Shown here one piece after another: positions 8,991 through 18,315 of a DNA stretch of 64,000 nucleotides. The notes beneath the pieces are model-generated. The model had not been told where the DNA came from and made no database searches. It saw only the letters and a list, made by a program, of their open reading frames with translations. Source of the stretch: an uncultured Pseudomonadota bacterium (GTDB taxonomy: Bacteria > Pseudomonadota > Gammaproteobacteria > Burkholderiales > Methylophilaceae); assembly GCA_903876765.1 (NCBI GenBank), contig CAIRBH010000048.1, positions 53,632 through 117,631 of the forward strand, in the 5' to 3' direction. A program made the translations under genes and the position numbers. Each line of letters opens with the position of its first letter. The first letter of the stretch is position 1.

Positions 8991-9566
8991 ATGAGCCTGA
9001 ATCCCCCCTTATCTGAACTAATGAATGCCGAACTCATAGCGCGCTTTAAAAACATTAAGCTACTGATACTAGATGTAGATGGCGTAATGACCGATGGCGG
9101 CCTGACCATAGGAGATGATGGTCAAGAATATAAAACCTTTCATGCCCATGATGGTCTAGGCATGAAGTTACTCAAGGCCTCTGGCGTTGAATTGGCCATT
9201 ATCACTGGGCGCACCTCCAATGTTGTTAAAAAACGTGCCGAAAGTACTGGTGTTGCGCACTTTTACCAGGGTGCTGAAGATAAATTAGCCGCATTCTATG
9301 ACTTGATGCAAGCCAGCGGCCTAACAGCAGATCAATGCGCATTTATGGGCGATGATGTAGTAGATTTGCCGCCTATGTTGCAATGTGGCTTAGCGCTTGC
9401 CGTGCCAAATTCACCAGCCTTAGTGCTAGCACATGCCCACTATGTCAGCGCCAAATCTGGCGGTCGGGGCGCAGTGCGTGAAGTTTGTGAGCTCATTATG
9501 CAGGCACAAGGCACGTTTGATGCCCAAATGGCTCAATTTTTAACACAAGCTAGTATTGCTAATTAA
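8991..9566 (+). CDS. kdsC: 3-deoxy-D-manno-octulosonate-8-phosphatase KdsC
   Basis: HAD-superfamily phosphatase without a cap domain that hydrolyses KDO-8-phosphate. The nucleophile motif LILDVDGVMTDG is at about residues 26-37 (Asp28 and Asp30), the second motif is IITGRTS near 73, and the Mg2+-binding GDDVVDLP lies near 122. Length (191) fits the family. Its stop overlaps the lptC start (TAATG). Confidence 0.95.
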   Translation: MSLNPPLSELMNAELIARFKNIKLLILDVDGVMTDGGLTIGDDGQEYKTFHAHDGLGMKLLKASGVELAIITGRTSNVVKKRAESTGVAHFYQGAEDKLAAFYDLMQASGLTADQCAFMGDDVVDLPPMLQCGLALAVPNSPALVLAHAHYVSAKSGGRGAVREVCELIMQAQGTFDAQMAQFLTQASIAN

Positions 9567-10225
9567 TGGCTATCAACAACCGCTCAGCACTGCTTTACCC
9601 TATGGTTCTATTGTCGATATTAGCCGTCATGGCCGCTTGGATAAATCACGTGGTGCAGCCGACAAAACCAAAGCTAGACGGTAGTAGCCGCCATGACCCA
9701 GACTATATTATGCGTAATTTTGTCACCACACAAACTGATATGGCAGGCGCTTTGCGCTATAAATTAGCTTCTGTAGAAATGAAACATTTCCCTGATAATG
9801 ACTCGACGCATTTACAACGGCCGCGTTACACCCAATTTGCTGCAAACAAACCATACACCGAAGTGCAAGCGCAACGTGGTTATGTCTCAAGCAATGGCAA
9901 TCAAGTGCAGTTAGTCGACCATGTAAAAATCACCCGTCAAGCCTTGGCGGATAAAGGTGAGATGACCATAGATACTAACTACCTGAATATATTACCCAAT
10001 GAAGATTTGGTTCGCACCGATAGTCCGGTTGTGATTCGACAAGCCCCAAAAACCATCATCTATGCCACAGGCATGGTCTATGAAAAAAATAATCATACGG
10101 TGACATTATTAAAACAAGTACGAGCACATTACGAAAGACCTACAGCAACAAAATCCATTCAAACAAAAACCAGTCCTTTAGCGGTCAACACAAATAATGC
10201 GCGCACTCGGAGACGTTATGAGTAA
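9566..10225 (+). CDS. lptC: LPS export ABC transporter periplasmic protein LptC
   Basis: 219 residues with one N-terminal membrane anchor at about 9-27 and a beta-jellyroll periplasmic domain. The TQTDMAGALRYKLAS and HFPDNDSTHL segments correspond to the start of LptC. LptC takes LPS from LptB2FG and passes it to LptA. The C-terminal tail after about residue 195 is basic and low in complexity. Its start overlaps the kdsC stop by one base and its end overlaps lptA by 8 nt. Confidence 0.9.
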   Translation: MAINNRSALLYPMVLLSILAVMAAWINHVVQPTKPKLDGSSRHDPDYIMRNFVTTQTDMAGALRYKLASVEMKHFPDNDSTHLQRPRYTQFAANKPYTEVQAQRGYVSSNGNQVQLVDHVKITRQALADKGEMTIDTNYLNILPNEDLVRTDSPVVIRQAPKTIIYATGMVYEKNNHTVTLLKQVRAHYERPTATKSIQTKTSPLAVNTNNARTRRRYE

Positions 10226-10916
10226 GAACCTAAGCACCACATTAACATTTAAGCTAAGCCTGCGTTTGGTTTTACTGCAGCTAATATTGTTAGGCTTAAG
10301 CTTTTTAGGCTTTTCTAACCTAGCGTTGGCCGAGTCGGCCGACCGAGATAAACCCATAGATTTAGAAGCAGACACCGTGAAAGTAGATGACGCCAAGCAA
10401 ATCAGCACTTATTCAGGCAATGTCATCCTGACGCAAGGCAGTTTAGTGATACACGCCGATAAATTGATAGTACGTGAGGACGCAGCCGGCTTTCAACACA
10501 GTACTTCAGTGGGTAACCCGACGACCTTCAAACAAAAACGTGAGGGTAAAGATGAGTATATGGAAGGTAGTGCACTACGCATTGAATATGACGGCCGTAT
10601 GGACAAGGTGCAGTTATACAACACGGCATGGGTGAAACGTGGTGAAGATATCGTGCATGGTGAATACATTAGCTATGACGCAAATGCAGAATACGCAGAA
10701 GTCATAGGTGGCACAAAATCTGTTGACGGCGTGACTACTAATGGCCGTGTGCGCGCGGTCATACAGCCTAAAAACAAAAAAACTAGCGTGCCTGTTGTAG
10801 TTGAAGATAGCAAACCGAGCAGCGGCTCAAACAATACGCCAAGTAATAGCCCATTGCCAGGCAAAGATGCACGCTTAACTAGAACACTGCAACTAAGTAC
10901 TGAGCAAAAACAATAA
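10218..10916 (+). CDS. lptA: LPS transport periplasmic protein LptA
   Basis: Periplasmic bridge protein that carries LPS between LptC and LptD. I place the start at the ATG at 10218, preceded at 5 nt by a CGGAGA ribosome binding site inside lptC; an upstream ATG at 10197 lacks such support. The signal peptide covers about residues 1-38 (ending LALA). The mature part has the OstA-like repeat (DKPIDLEADTVKV, YSGNVILTQGSLVI, ADKLIV). The tail after about 195 is rich in Ser, Asn and Pro. Confidence 0.92.
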   Translation: MSKNLSTTLTFKLSLRLVLLQLILLGLSFLGFSNLALAESADRDKPIDLEADTVKVDDAKQISTYSGNVILTQGSLVIHADKLIVREDAAGFQHSTSVGNPTTFKQKREGKDEYMEGSALRIEYDGRMDKVQLYNTAWVKRGEDIVHGEYISYDANAEYAEVIGGTKSVDGVTTNGRVRAVIQPKNKKTSVPVVVEDSKPSSGSNNTPSNSPLPGKDARLTRTLQLSTEQKQ

Positions 10917-10965
10917 TGCAGGTCTTAATTAAACTCGCATCGTCAACCATTAAGAGTAAGTCAGC

Positions 10966-11688
10966 ATGAGCGAACTGATAGTCGAAAATTTACGTAAATC
11001 ATTCAAGTCTCGCACTGTTGTGCAAGATATTTCTTTACGCATTAAAAGCGGTGAAGTGGTTGGTCTATTAGGCCCCAATGGCGCGGGCAAAACCACCAGC
11101 TTTTATATGATAGTGGGCTTGGTAGCACTAGATGCAGGCAGAATTTTACTGAATGGCAAAGACTTAAGCCGCTTACCGATACACATGCGGGCAAGAATGG
11201 GCTTATCTTATCTACCACAAGAACCCTCTATCTTTCGCAAGCTATCGGTGTCTGAGAACATTTTAGCCGTGCTGCAACTACAAGATATGTCTGAAATCGA
11301 CATGCAAGAAAAATTAGAGTCTTTATTAGAAGAGCTGCATATTAGCCATATTCGTGATAATGCCGCAGTTAGCTTATCTGGCGGCGAAAGGCGGCGCGTT
11401 GAAATTGCCCGATGTCTAGCAACCAACCCCAGCTTTATTTTGCTAGATGAGCCATTTGCGGGCATAGACCCAATTGCCGTCATTGATATTCAAAAAATCA
11501 TACGCTTTTTAAGTGCGCGCAATATTGGTGTACTGATTACTGACCATAATGTACGCGAAACATTAGGCATCTGCGACCATGCCTACATCGTCAATCAAGG
11601 CCAGGTATTTGCCTCTGGCATTCCCAGTGAAATTGTAGAAAACCAAAGCGTACGTGATATTTATTTAGGCAAAAATTTTCGTCTATGA
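10966..11688 (+). CDS. lptB: LPS export ABC transporter ATP-binding protein LptB
   Basis: ATPase of the LptB2FG complex on the cytoplasmic face. Motifs in order: Walker [10 protein letters not shown] at about residues 36-44, Q-loop at PQEPSIF near 85, signature [12 protein letters not shown] near 138, Walker [13 protein letters not shown] near 159, and the switch His in TDHNVRE near 195. Length is 240, standard. It overlaps rpoN by four bases (ATGA), a link seen in many proteobacteria. Confidence 0.96.
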   Translation: MSELIVENLRKSFKSRTVVQDISLRIKSGEVVGLLGPNGAGKTTSFYMIVGLVALDAGRILLNGKDLSRLPIHMRARMGLSYLPQEPSIFRKLSVSENILAVLQLQDMSEIDMQEKLESLLEELHISHIRDNAAVSLSGGERRRVEIARCLATNPSFILLDEPFAGIDPIAVIDIQKIIRFLSARNIGVLITDHNVRETLGICDHAYIVNQGQVFASGIPSEIVENQSVRDIYLGKNFRL

Positions 11689-13247
11689 AACAAGGTTTAC
11701 AACTTAAATTTTCGCAAAATCTCTCGCTCACTCCTCAGTTACAGCAGGCGATTAGGCTATTACAGCTATCAACGCTAGAGCTCAACCAAGAAATTGACTT
11801 GCTGATGCAAACCAACCCCTTGCTAGAAAGAGGCGACGATACCGAGGATGAATATGGCAATGCCACTGATAATAGCCAAGATGAAATTACCTTAAATACC
11901 ATTAGCGAACATAGCGATCTTAGCCAAACGCCTGCAAGTGAAGAAAGTAGCAATGATTTTGATGTGGATAAACTAGCCAGTGAATTTAGTGACAGCAAGA
12001 TAGAATCCAGTGCAACGGAAGCCGCAGAATTTGAGCAAAGCAACAGCGATTATGCGAGTGAGTTCAATGATGAATACGATGAGTTTTCTAATGGTAGTCT
12101 GTGGGATGAAAATAATACGCCATCAGACGATGATAGTGACTTTAAGCGGCAAGAAACCCTAGAAATCAGTTTAAGAGATCACTTACTGTCTCAACTAAAA
12201 CTCATGCCACTGTCTGAACGAGATCAGACGCTAGCGCTATTACTGGTCGATAGCATCAATGAGGATGGCTATTTAGAAGCGTCGCTAGAGGATATTGTAG
12301 AAGACATGCCGCTAGAGCTTGAAATAGAGGTGTTGGAACTCAAAACGGCTTTGCGGCACATTCAAAATCTGGACCCAGCTGGGGTAGGGGCACGTGATTT
12401 GAGTGAATGTTTGTTATTACAACTAGCATTTTTAGAGGAAGACACGCCTTACCTAGCGTTTGCTAAGCTGATGGCTAAGTATTATTTACCCGCCCTAGCC
12501 AGCCGTGATTTTACTAAATTACGCAAAGAATTATGTTGTGATGAAGCCACACTCAAAAGCGCTCAACAGTTAATTGCTAGTTTAAACCCTAGGCCTGGCA
12601 ACGCTTTTAGCATTATTGGTTCTGAACATTACATTCAACACGAAGTCATCATCAAAAAAGTAAAAGGCATTTGGATAGCCAGCCTAAATGAAGCGGTCAT
12701 TCCTAAACTTAAAATTAACCAGCTTTATGCTGGCATTTTAAAGCGCAATCGTGACAGCTCGCATCAATATTTGCAAAGCCAAATGCAAGAAGCAAAATGG
12801 ATGATTAAGAACATTCAGCAACGCTTTACAACCATCTTGCGCGTTGCACAAGCTATTACAGACCGCCAGCGTAACTTTTTAGAATATGGTGAAGTGGCGA
12901 TGCGGCCACTAGTGCTGCGTGAGATTGCCGAAGAACTAGATTTACATGAATCCACCATTTCTAGAGTCACCAGCAATAAATACATGCTCACGCCACGCGG
13001 CATATTTGAGCTCAAGTACTTTTTTGGCAGCTCAGTCGCAACAGATACTGGCGGCACCTGCTCGGCTACGGCCATTCGCGCTCTGATTAAGCAATTGATT
13101 GATCAAGAAAATCCAAGGAAACCTTATTCAGATAACCAAATTACCGATTTACTGGCTAAACAAGGCATAGTCGTGGCGCGCAGAACCATTGCTAAATATC
13201 GCGAATCGCTGAATATTGCCCCAGCAAATTTAAGAAAAACGCTCTAA
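11685..13247 (+). CDS. rpoN: RNA polymerase sigma-54 factor RpoN
   Basis: 520 residues. Region I (Gln-rich, [22 protein letters not shown]) lies at about 10-40 and contacts the activator. An acidic low-complexity region II follows at about 50-160. The core-binding domain comes next, then the HTH ([13 protein letters not shown]) near 420-435 and the RpoN box [10 protein letters not shown] near 497-506. ATGA overlap with lptB suggests coupled translation. Region II is long and strongly Asp/Glu/Ser-rich. The NtrX-like regulator in this window appears unable to work with sigma-54, so partners must be elsewhere. Confidence 0.97.
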   Translation: MKQGLQLKFSQNLSLTPQLQQAIRLLQLSTLELNQEIDLLMQTNPLLERGDDTEDEYGNATDNSQDEITLNTISEHSDLSQTPASEESSNDFDVDKLASEFSDSKIESSATEAAEFEQSNSDYASEFNDEYDEFSNGSLWDENNTPSDDDSDFKRQETLEISLRDHLLSQLKLMPLSERDQTLALLLVDSINEDGYLEASLEDIVEDMPLELEIEVLELKTALRHIQNLDPAGVGARDLSECLLLQLAFLEEDTPYLAFAKLMAKYYLPALASRDFTKLRKELCCDEATLKSAQQLIASLNPRPGNAFSIIGSEHYIQHEVIIKKVKGIWIASLNEAVIPKLKINQLYAGILKRNRDSSHQYLQSQMQEAKWMIKNIQQRFTTILRVAQAITDRQRNFLEYGEVAMRPLVLREIAEELDLHESTISRVTSNKYMLTPRGIFELKYFFGSSVATDTGGTCSATAIRALIKQLIDQENPRKPYSDNQITDLLAKQGIVVARRTIAKYRESLNIAPANLRKTL

Positions 13248-13458
13248 TGACTGCATTAAAGATTAATTAAACTTAGCGCAAATTACTTTTATATTAAGCG
13301 CCAATATCAGCCTAGAAAATATTCTTTATTCCCCTAGCACAGATGATAATTAAAGTAGTAAACTGAAATTGTTCTGCGAGTTTTTCATAGGAAAAAATTT
13401 CAGCTAAGGTCAATTTAGCCCACATAAACTTGTAGGATATTTACATAAGGAGCAAGTC

Positions 13459-13788
13459 ATGAATTTACAATTAACCGGTCTGCATTTAGAAGTCACTCCA
13501 GCGTTACGCGATTATGTCACAAGCAAACTAGTTCGAATTAGCAATCATTTTGATCATGTCATCGACATCAAAGTGACGATGAGTGTAGAGAAGCTGGCCC
13601 AAAAGGTAGAGGCTACACTGCATGTTCCTGGCAATGATTTACACGCCGCCTGCGAAGGTGAAAATATGTATAGCGCGATCGACATGCTCACTGACAAGTT
13701 AGACCGTCAAGTAGTCAAGCACAAAGAAAAACACGCTGATCACCACAAGTCAAATGGTGCGGTTAAACATCAAAATCTTGATGCTTAA
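13459..13788 (+). CDS. hpf: Ribosome hibernation-promoting factor HPF/YfiA
   Basis: 109 residues of the short HPF type. The N-terminal 95 residues have the family's beta-alpha-beta-beta-beta-alpha pattern (LTGLHLEVTPALRDYV at the start; MYSAIDMLTDKLDRQV near 75-90), followed by a His/Lys-rich tail. It binds in the 30S decoding region to store inactive ribosomes. Its place behind rpoN is common in proteobacteria. A GGAG ribosome binding site lies 7-8 nt before the ATG. The stop codon is part of a palindrome. Confidence 0.93.
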   Translation: MNLQLTGLHLEVTPALRDYVTSKLVRISNHFDHVIDIKVTMSVEKLAQKVEATLHVPGNDLHAACEGENMYSAIDMLTDKLDRQVVKHKEKHADHHKSNGAVKHQNLDA

Positions 13789-13798
13789 ATTAAGCATC
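13780..13798. repeat. Palindrome spanning the hpf stop codon
   Basis: GATGCTTAA, one A, TTAAGCATC: 9-base arms. It could form a small hairpin at the end of the hpf message, but no T-run follows, so a true intrinsic terminator is doubtful. Confidence 0.35.
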
Positions 13799-13835
13799 AG
13801 TTAAACGCGACAAATTTTATTTTATCTAGCACTCC

Positions 13836-14792
13836 ATGGCTCAAATCAACGTAGCTGAGCTATTCAAACAAACCCACCGTAAGCTCAAAATGCACTGGCT
13901 GGCAGGGCTTAACGGTGGGTCTAACACCCTGACCAGCGAAACCGTAGCCAAACCCTCATTGGCGTTAATCGGTCATCTGAATTTTGTACATCCTAATCGC
14001 GTGCAAGTGCTGGGCTGCGCAGAAATGGATTATTTACGCAATTTAGGCGTCGATGATGCAACCCGCGCCATTACAAATTTATTCTCTACCGATTTAGCCG
14101 TGGTCATTGTGGCAAACGGAGAAGCCGTACCAGACTCATTATTAAATGCCGCCAATACGCACAATACGCCCTTATTTACCTCACCGCTGCGCAGCCCAGA
14201 ACTGATGGATATACTTAACCACTTCTTAGCGCAAGCTGTTGCAGAATCGTTAAGCCTGCATGGTGTATTTATGGAAGTACAAGGCTTTGGCGTGCTGATT
14301 AAGGGTGAAGCGGCCATCGGCAAAAGTGAGCTGGCATTAGAGCTTATTTCAAGAGGCCATAGAATCATTGCCGATGATATAGTCGATTTTTTTCGTATAT
14401 CCCCTGAGCGCATTGAAGGACGCTGCCCCGCCTTGCTGCAAGATTTTTTAGAGGTGCGCGGTTTAGGTGTACTCAACATTCGTGCTTTGTTCGGCGATAA
14501 CTCAGTTAAACCGACCAAGCCACTAGATTTAATTATTCAACTTGAGATGGCCAGTAAACAGACCCCACAATTACTAGACAGGCTGAATGTTAAAATACAA
14601 CATGAAGCAGTCTTAGGCGTTAAAATTCCTAAAATAAAAATCCCTATCGCAGCTGGACGCAATATTGCAGTACTGGTAGAAGTTGCTATTCGCAACCACA
14701 TGCTATTATTGCGTGGCATTAATGCCACCAAACAACTGATGCAAAGACAGCAACGTGAGATGAAAAAATCCAGCAAGACTGAATCAGCATAG
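13836..14792 (+). CDS. hprK: HPr kinase/phosphorylase HprK
   Basis: Bifunctional enzyme that phosphorylates and dephosphorylates HPr at Ser46. The N-terminal domain covers about 1-130. The C-terminal catalytic domain has a Walker A loop GEAAIGKSE at about 155-163 and the capping/signature stretch EVRGLGVLNIRALFG at about 207-221. The P-loop usually reads GxSGxGKSE; here Ser and Gly are both Ala, but the GKS is kept. The HPr in this cluster retains Ser46, so the pair looks functional. It precedes rapZ by 2 nt. Confidence 0.94.
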   Translation: MAQINVAELFKQTHRKLKMHWLAGLNGGSNTLTSETVAKPSLALIGHLNFVHPNRVQVLGCAEMDYLRNLGVDDATRAITNLFSTDLAVVIVANGEAVPDSLLNAANTHNTPLFTSPLRSPELMDILNHFLAQAVAESLSLHGVFMEVQGFGVLIKGEAAIGKSELALELISRGHRIIADDIVDFFRISPERIEGRCPALLQDFLEVRGLGVLNIRALFGDNSVKPTKPLDLIIQLEMASKQTPQLLDRLNVKIQHEAVLGVKIPKIKIPIAAGRNIAVLVEVAIRNHMLLLRGINATKQLMQRQQREMKKSSKTESA

Positions 14793-14794
14793 CC

Positions 14795-15661
14795 ATGAAA
14801 CAACTCATTATCATCACTGGTCTTTCAGGGTCTGGCAAAAGTATTGCCCTGCACGCACTAGAAGATAGCGGCTACTACTGCATAGATAACTTACCCGCCA
14901 CTATGCTGCCGCATATTGCAGAACATCTGCAATATGAAAACCAACATGCTAAGCATTTAAACGCCTATAGCTTTGACCGAGTAGCCATTAGTATAGATAG
15001 CCGCAGCGTAGCGATAGAAAAACTACCTACTCATATTGAACAGTTGAAGCTACAGCATATTTCGACTCAAGTGATATTCTTAGAATCGAATGTTGAAACG
15101 CTGGTCAAACGATTCAGTGAAACACGACGTAAACATCCGCTTAGTAAAGATAGCATCACCCTTGCTGAAAGCATAGCGCTTGAACGCGAGCTGCTAAGTA
15201 ATCTAGCTTCGCTAGGGCATGTGATTGACACCAGCCACATCAGCGCTAACAAACTTAGGTCTTGGATTAAAGACTGTGTTTCTCATGAACCAGCTGGGCT
15301 GACCTTGTTATTCACCTCGTTTGGCTTTAAGCATGGCATACCGCTAGATGCCGACTTTGTATTCGACATACGCTGTTTGGCCAACCCGCATTACGACGCT
15401 CAATTACGCGACCTAACAGGGCGAGACCCCGCAGTGCAAGCATTCCTAAACAACCAATCTAACGTTCAAGACATGCTCAATGATATCAAGCAATATATAG
15501 AAAAATGGCTGCCTAGCTTTATAGCAGATAATCGTAGCTATCTAACCATAGCCATAGGCTGCACTGGCGGCCAACACCGCTCGGTCTATTTTGCAGAGCA
15601 ATTAAGCCTATATTTTATGGCGCAGCAACAAGTGCTAACGCGGCATAGAGAATTAAAATAG
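14795..15661 (+). CDS. rapZ: RNase adapter protein RapZ (P-loop nucleotide-binding)
   Basis: 288 residues. Walker A GLSGSGKS is at about 9-16, followed by ALEDSGYYCIDNLP as in all RapZ/YvcJ proteins. The C-terminal half contains DIRCLANPHY and the conserved IGCTGGQHRSVYFAE near 250-265. In E. coli RapZ controls decay of GlmZ and thereby glucosamine-6-phosphate synthase; in other lineages the target is less clear. Close packing with hprK and PTS genes is the usual arrangement. Confidence 0.95.
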   Translation: MKQLIIITGLSGSGKSIALHALEDSGYYCIDNLPATMLPHIAEHLQYENQHAKHLNAYSFDRVAISIDSRSVAIEKLPTHIEQLKLQHISTQVIFLESNVETLVKRFSETRRKHPLSKDSITLAESIALERELLSNLASLGHVIDTSHISANKLRSWIKDCVSHEPAGLTLLFTSFGFKHGIPLDADFVFDIRCLANPHYDAQLRDLTGRDPAVQAFLNNQSNVQDMLNDIKQYIEKWLPSFIADNRSYLTIAIGCTGGQHRSVYFAEQLSLYFMAQQQVLTRHRELK

Positions 15662-15731
15662 CGGCTTAAACAAAGTTAAACTTATTCATCGTAACATCTG
15701 TCATTAAAAGCATATTGAAGTAGGGAACATC

Positions 15732-16142
15732 ATGATAGGGATTTTAATTATCGCGCACGGCACTTTTGGTCAGAATTTAGTGGAATGTGCAAGGCATGTC
15801 ATTGGCAATGAGCCCAGACAAGTGGCATTTTTGGCGGTTAACAACCAAGACGACCCTAACGATTTATTACCCGTTGCGCAGGCGCTGGTTGCCCAACTCA
15901 ATGAAGGTGATGGCGTATTGGTGTTATCAGATATGTATGGTGCGACGCCGTGCAACATCGTCAGCAAATTATTATCGCCAGGCGTAGTCGAAGGGGTAGC
16001 AGGCGTCAATATGCCTATGATAGTGCGTACCATGACCTATCGCCATGAATCACTAATGGCATTAGTCGAAAAAGCCGTGACTGGGGGACGTGAAGGGGTG
16101 GTGCATTTTAGTCGAGAAAGCTGTGATCGCTATCAGGCATAA
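15732..16142 (+). CDS. PTS EIIA component, mannose/sugar family
   Basis: 136-residue EIIA-Man domain. IIAHGTFGQNLVECA at the N-terminus contains the phosphorylated His9, and VLSDMYGATPCNI near 64-76 is the family's second conserved stretch. No EIIB, EIIC or EIID genes are in the window, so this EIIA probably acts as a regulator fed by EI and HPr and not in sugar uptake. Such incomplete mannose-type systems beside hprK are common in betaproteobacteria. Confidence 0.92.
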   Translation: MIGILIIAHGTFGQNLVECARHVIGNEPRQVAFLAVNNQDDPNDLLPVAQALVAQLNEGDGVLVLSDMYGATPCNIVSKLLSPGVVEGVAGVNMPMIVRTMTYRHESLMALVEKAVTGGREGVVHFSRESCDRYQA

Positions 16143-16202
16143 TCTTGCAACATCCACTAACGTCTGCATACATATACTTAAAAAAATTATGGTTAAATCA
16201 CA

Positions 16203-16472
16203 ATGACTAGCTTAGAAGTACAAATCATCAACAAACTCGGTCTGCATGCACGTGCATCAACCAAACTCACGCAAATGGCGAGTAAGTATGTCAGTGAAGT
16301 CTGGATCACACGCAACGGTCGCCGTGTGAACGCCAAAAGCATCATGGGGGTGATGATGTTAGCGGCGGCTCAAGGCTCTATGGTGACTTTAGAGGCGAAT
16401 GGCGTTGATGAGCAAGCTGCCATTGATGCGCTGGTTGCCCTGATTGCCGATTACTTTGGTGAAGGCGAGTAA
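16203..16472 (+). CDS. ptsH: Phosphocarrier protein HPr
   Basis: 89 residues. Both phosphorylation sites are visible: His15 in NKLGLHARAS (from EI) and Ser46 in NAKSIMGVMML (from HprK). It relays phosphate from EI to the EIIA encoded 60 nt upstream. The presence of Ser46 and an hprK gene indicates dual control of the phosphorelay. Confidence 0.96.
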   Translation: MTSLEVQIINKLGLHARASTKLTQMASKYVSEVWITRNGRRVNAKSIMGVMMLAAAQGSMVTLEANGVDEQAAIDALVALIADYFGEGE

Positions 16473-16494
16473 TGTCTCATGAGCACAATTTATC

Positions 16495-18258
16495 ATGACT
16501 AGTTTTTGCATATATGGTGTTGGCGTCTCTAGTGGCATTGCTATTGGTCACGCCCATCTCGTCTCTAATGCCCTATTAGAGGTGGTGCATTATCAGTTAC
16601 CCAAACATTTAATTGACAACGAAATAAGCCGTTTTACCGATGCCATCGCCACTGTTAAACAAGATTTAGTCAAAATCAATCATGGCTTACGCAAAAATGC
16701 CCCCGCTGAATTGAGTGCATTTATCGGCACGCATTTAATGATGCTAGAAGATAAATCTTTATCTGAAATTCCTAAAGATATTATCCGACATGAGCAATGT
16801 AATGCCGAATGGGCCATTAAATTGCAAATGGATGACATTGTTGAGCAGTTTGAACTCATAGAAGATGAGTATCTTCGTGAGCGTAAACAAGACGTCATTC
16901 AAGTGGTTGAGCGCGTCATTAAAGTGTTGCTTGGCCATCCTAGCCAATTAAGCAGCGAGCAACAGGCCAACGCGCTTAATGAAGAGCGCAAACTGATTCT
17001 AGTCGCGCATGATATTTCGCCTGCGGACGCCATTCAATTTAAACAGCATGAATTTGCCGCATTTATTACCGATGTGGGCGGCATTACCTCGCATACCGCT
17101 ATTTTAGCGCGCAGTTTAAATATTCCGTCTATTGTGGCCTTGCAAAAAGCCCGCGATTTAATTCGTGATGGCGAATTGATGATAGTCGATGGCAGCCAAG
17201 GGGTGGTGATTGTCAACCCCGATAAAAGCATACTGACTGAATACAAGTTGCGCCAAGAGCAATGGGAGCTTGAGCAACAAAAGCTACAACGCATTAAATC
17301 TACCAAGGCCATTACCTTAGATGGCACTAGTATTGATTTATATGCCAATATTGAAGTGCCCGAGGATGTTGTGGCGGTGAGCGCATCAGGCGCCACAGGC
17401 ATAGGGTTATATCGTACCGAATTCTTATTTATGAATAGGCGTGAAATGCCTGATGAAGAAGAACAATTTATTGCTTACAAGACCGTTGCGCAAGCCATGA
17501 AAGGCGCCGAAATCATTATCCGCACCCTAGATTTAGGGGCTGACAAACAAATGAACCCAGACACCGTCGTCACATGTGCAAACCCAGCACTGGGTTTACG
17601 TGCCATACGTTATTGCCTAGCAGAACCACAAATTTTTCATACCCAATTGCGCGCTTTATTACGTGCCTCGTATTTTGGTAATATCAAAATTTTAATTCCC
17701 ATGCTTTCAACGCTATCTGAGTTGCGTCAAACCAAGCTATTGCTAGAGCGTGCAAAAGCGAGTTTGCGCAAACAAAATATTGCCTTTAACGAAAATATAG
17801 CTCTGGGCGGCATGATAGAGATTCCAGCCGCCGCCATTAACGCCGAGGCCTTTGCTAAAGAATTAGACTTTTTATCCATAGGCACCAACGATTTAATTCA
17901 ATACACCTTAGCCATAGACCGCACAGATGATGCGGTCGCCCACCTATACAACCCGCTGCATCCCTCGGTGTTAAAACTCATTGCAATGACGATTAAAGCG
18001 GGTGAAAAATTAGGCAAGTCAGTGTCGGTATGCGGTGAGATGGCAGGCGATGCCAAGCTCACTAAATTGCTGATAGGCATGGGGCTACGCCAGCTCTCTA
18101 TGCATCCATCGCACATCCTCAGCGTAAAACAACAAATTTTACGTAGTCAGCAAACTCAGCTAAGCGATAACGCCCGTAAAATATTAAGCCTGACTGACCT
18201 GGAAAAAATTGAACCTCTCGTTGCCAAATATAATGAATTACCAAATTTAATTAATTAG
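16495..18258 (+). CDS. ptsI: Phosphoenolpyruvate-protein phosphotransferase (PTS enzyme I)
   Basis: 587 residues. Domain order: HPr-binding helical region, swivel domain with GGITSHTAILARS (phospho-His at about residue 200), then the PEP-binding TIM barrel with GLYRTEFLFMNR near 304-315, SIGTNDLIQYTLA near 462-474 and the catalytic Cys in SVCGEMAGD near 509-517. It starts the phosphorelay EI to HPr to EIIA. The start is 22 nt behind ptsH. Confidence 0.96.
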   Translation: MTSFCIYGVGVSSGIAIGHAHLVSNALLEVVHYQLPKHLIDNEISRFTDAIATVKQDLVKINHGLRKNAPAELSAFIGTHLMMLEDKSLSEIPKDIIRHEQCNAEWAIKLQMDDIVEQFELIEDEYLRERKQDVIQVVERVIKVLLGHPSQLSSEQQANALNEERKLILVAHDISPADAIQFKQHEFAAFITDVGGITSHTAILARSLNIPSIVALQKARDLIRDGELMIVDGSQGVVIVNPDKSILTEYKLRQEQWELEQQKLQRIKSTKAITLDGTSIDLYANIEVPEDVVAVSASGATGIGLYRTEFLFMNRREMPDEEEQFIAYKTVAQAMKGAEIIIRTLDLGADKQMNPDTVVTCANPALGLRAIRYCLAEPQIFHTQLRALLRASYFGNIKILIPMLSTLSELRQTKLLLERAKASLRKQNIAFNENIALGGMIEIPAAAINAEAFAKELDFLSIGTNDLIQYTLAIDRTDDAVAHLYNPLHPSVLKLIAMTIKAGEKLGKSVSVCGEMAGDAKLTKLLIGMGLRQLSMHPSHILSVKQQILRSQQTQLSDNARKILSLTDLEKIEPLVAKYNELPNLIN

Positions 18259-18315
18259 CAAACTTAATGAGTCTAACGATTTAACATTGAAATAATTACT
18301 AAAGGATTGACCGCA

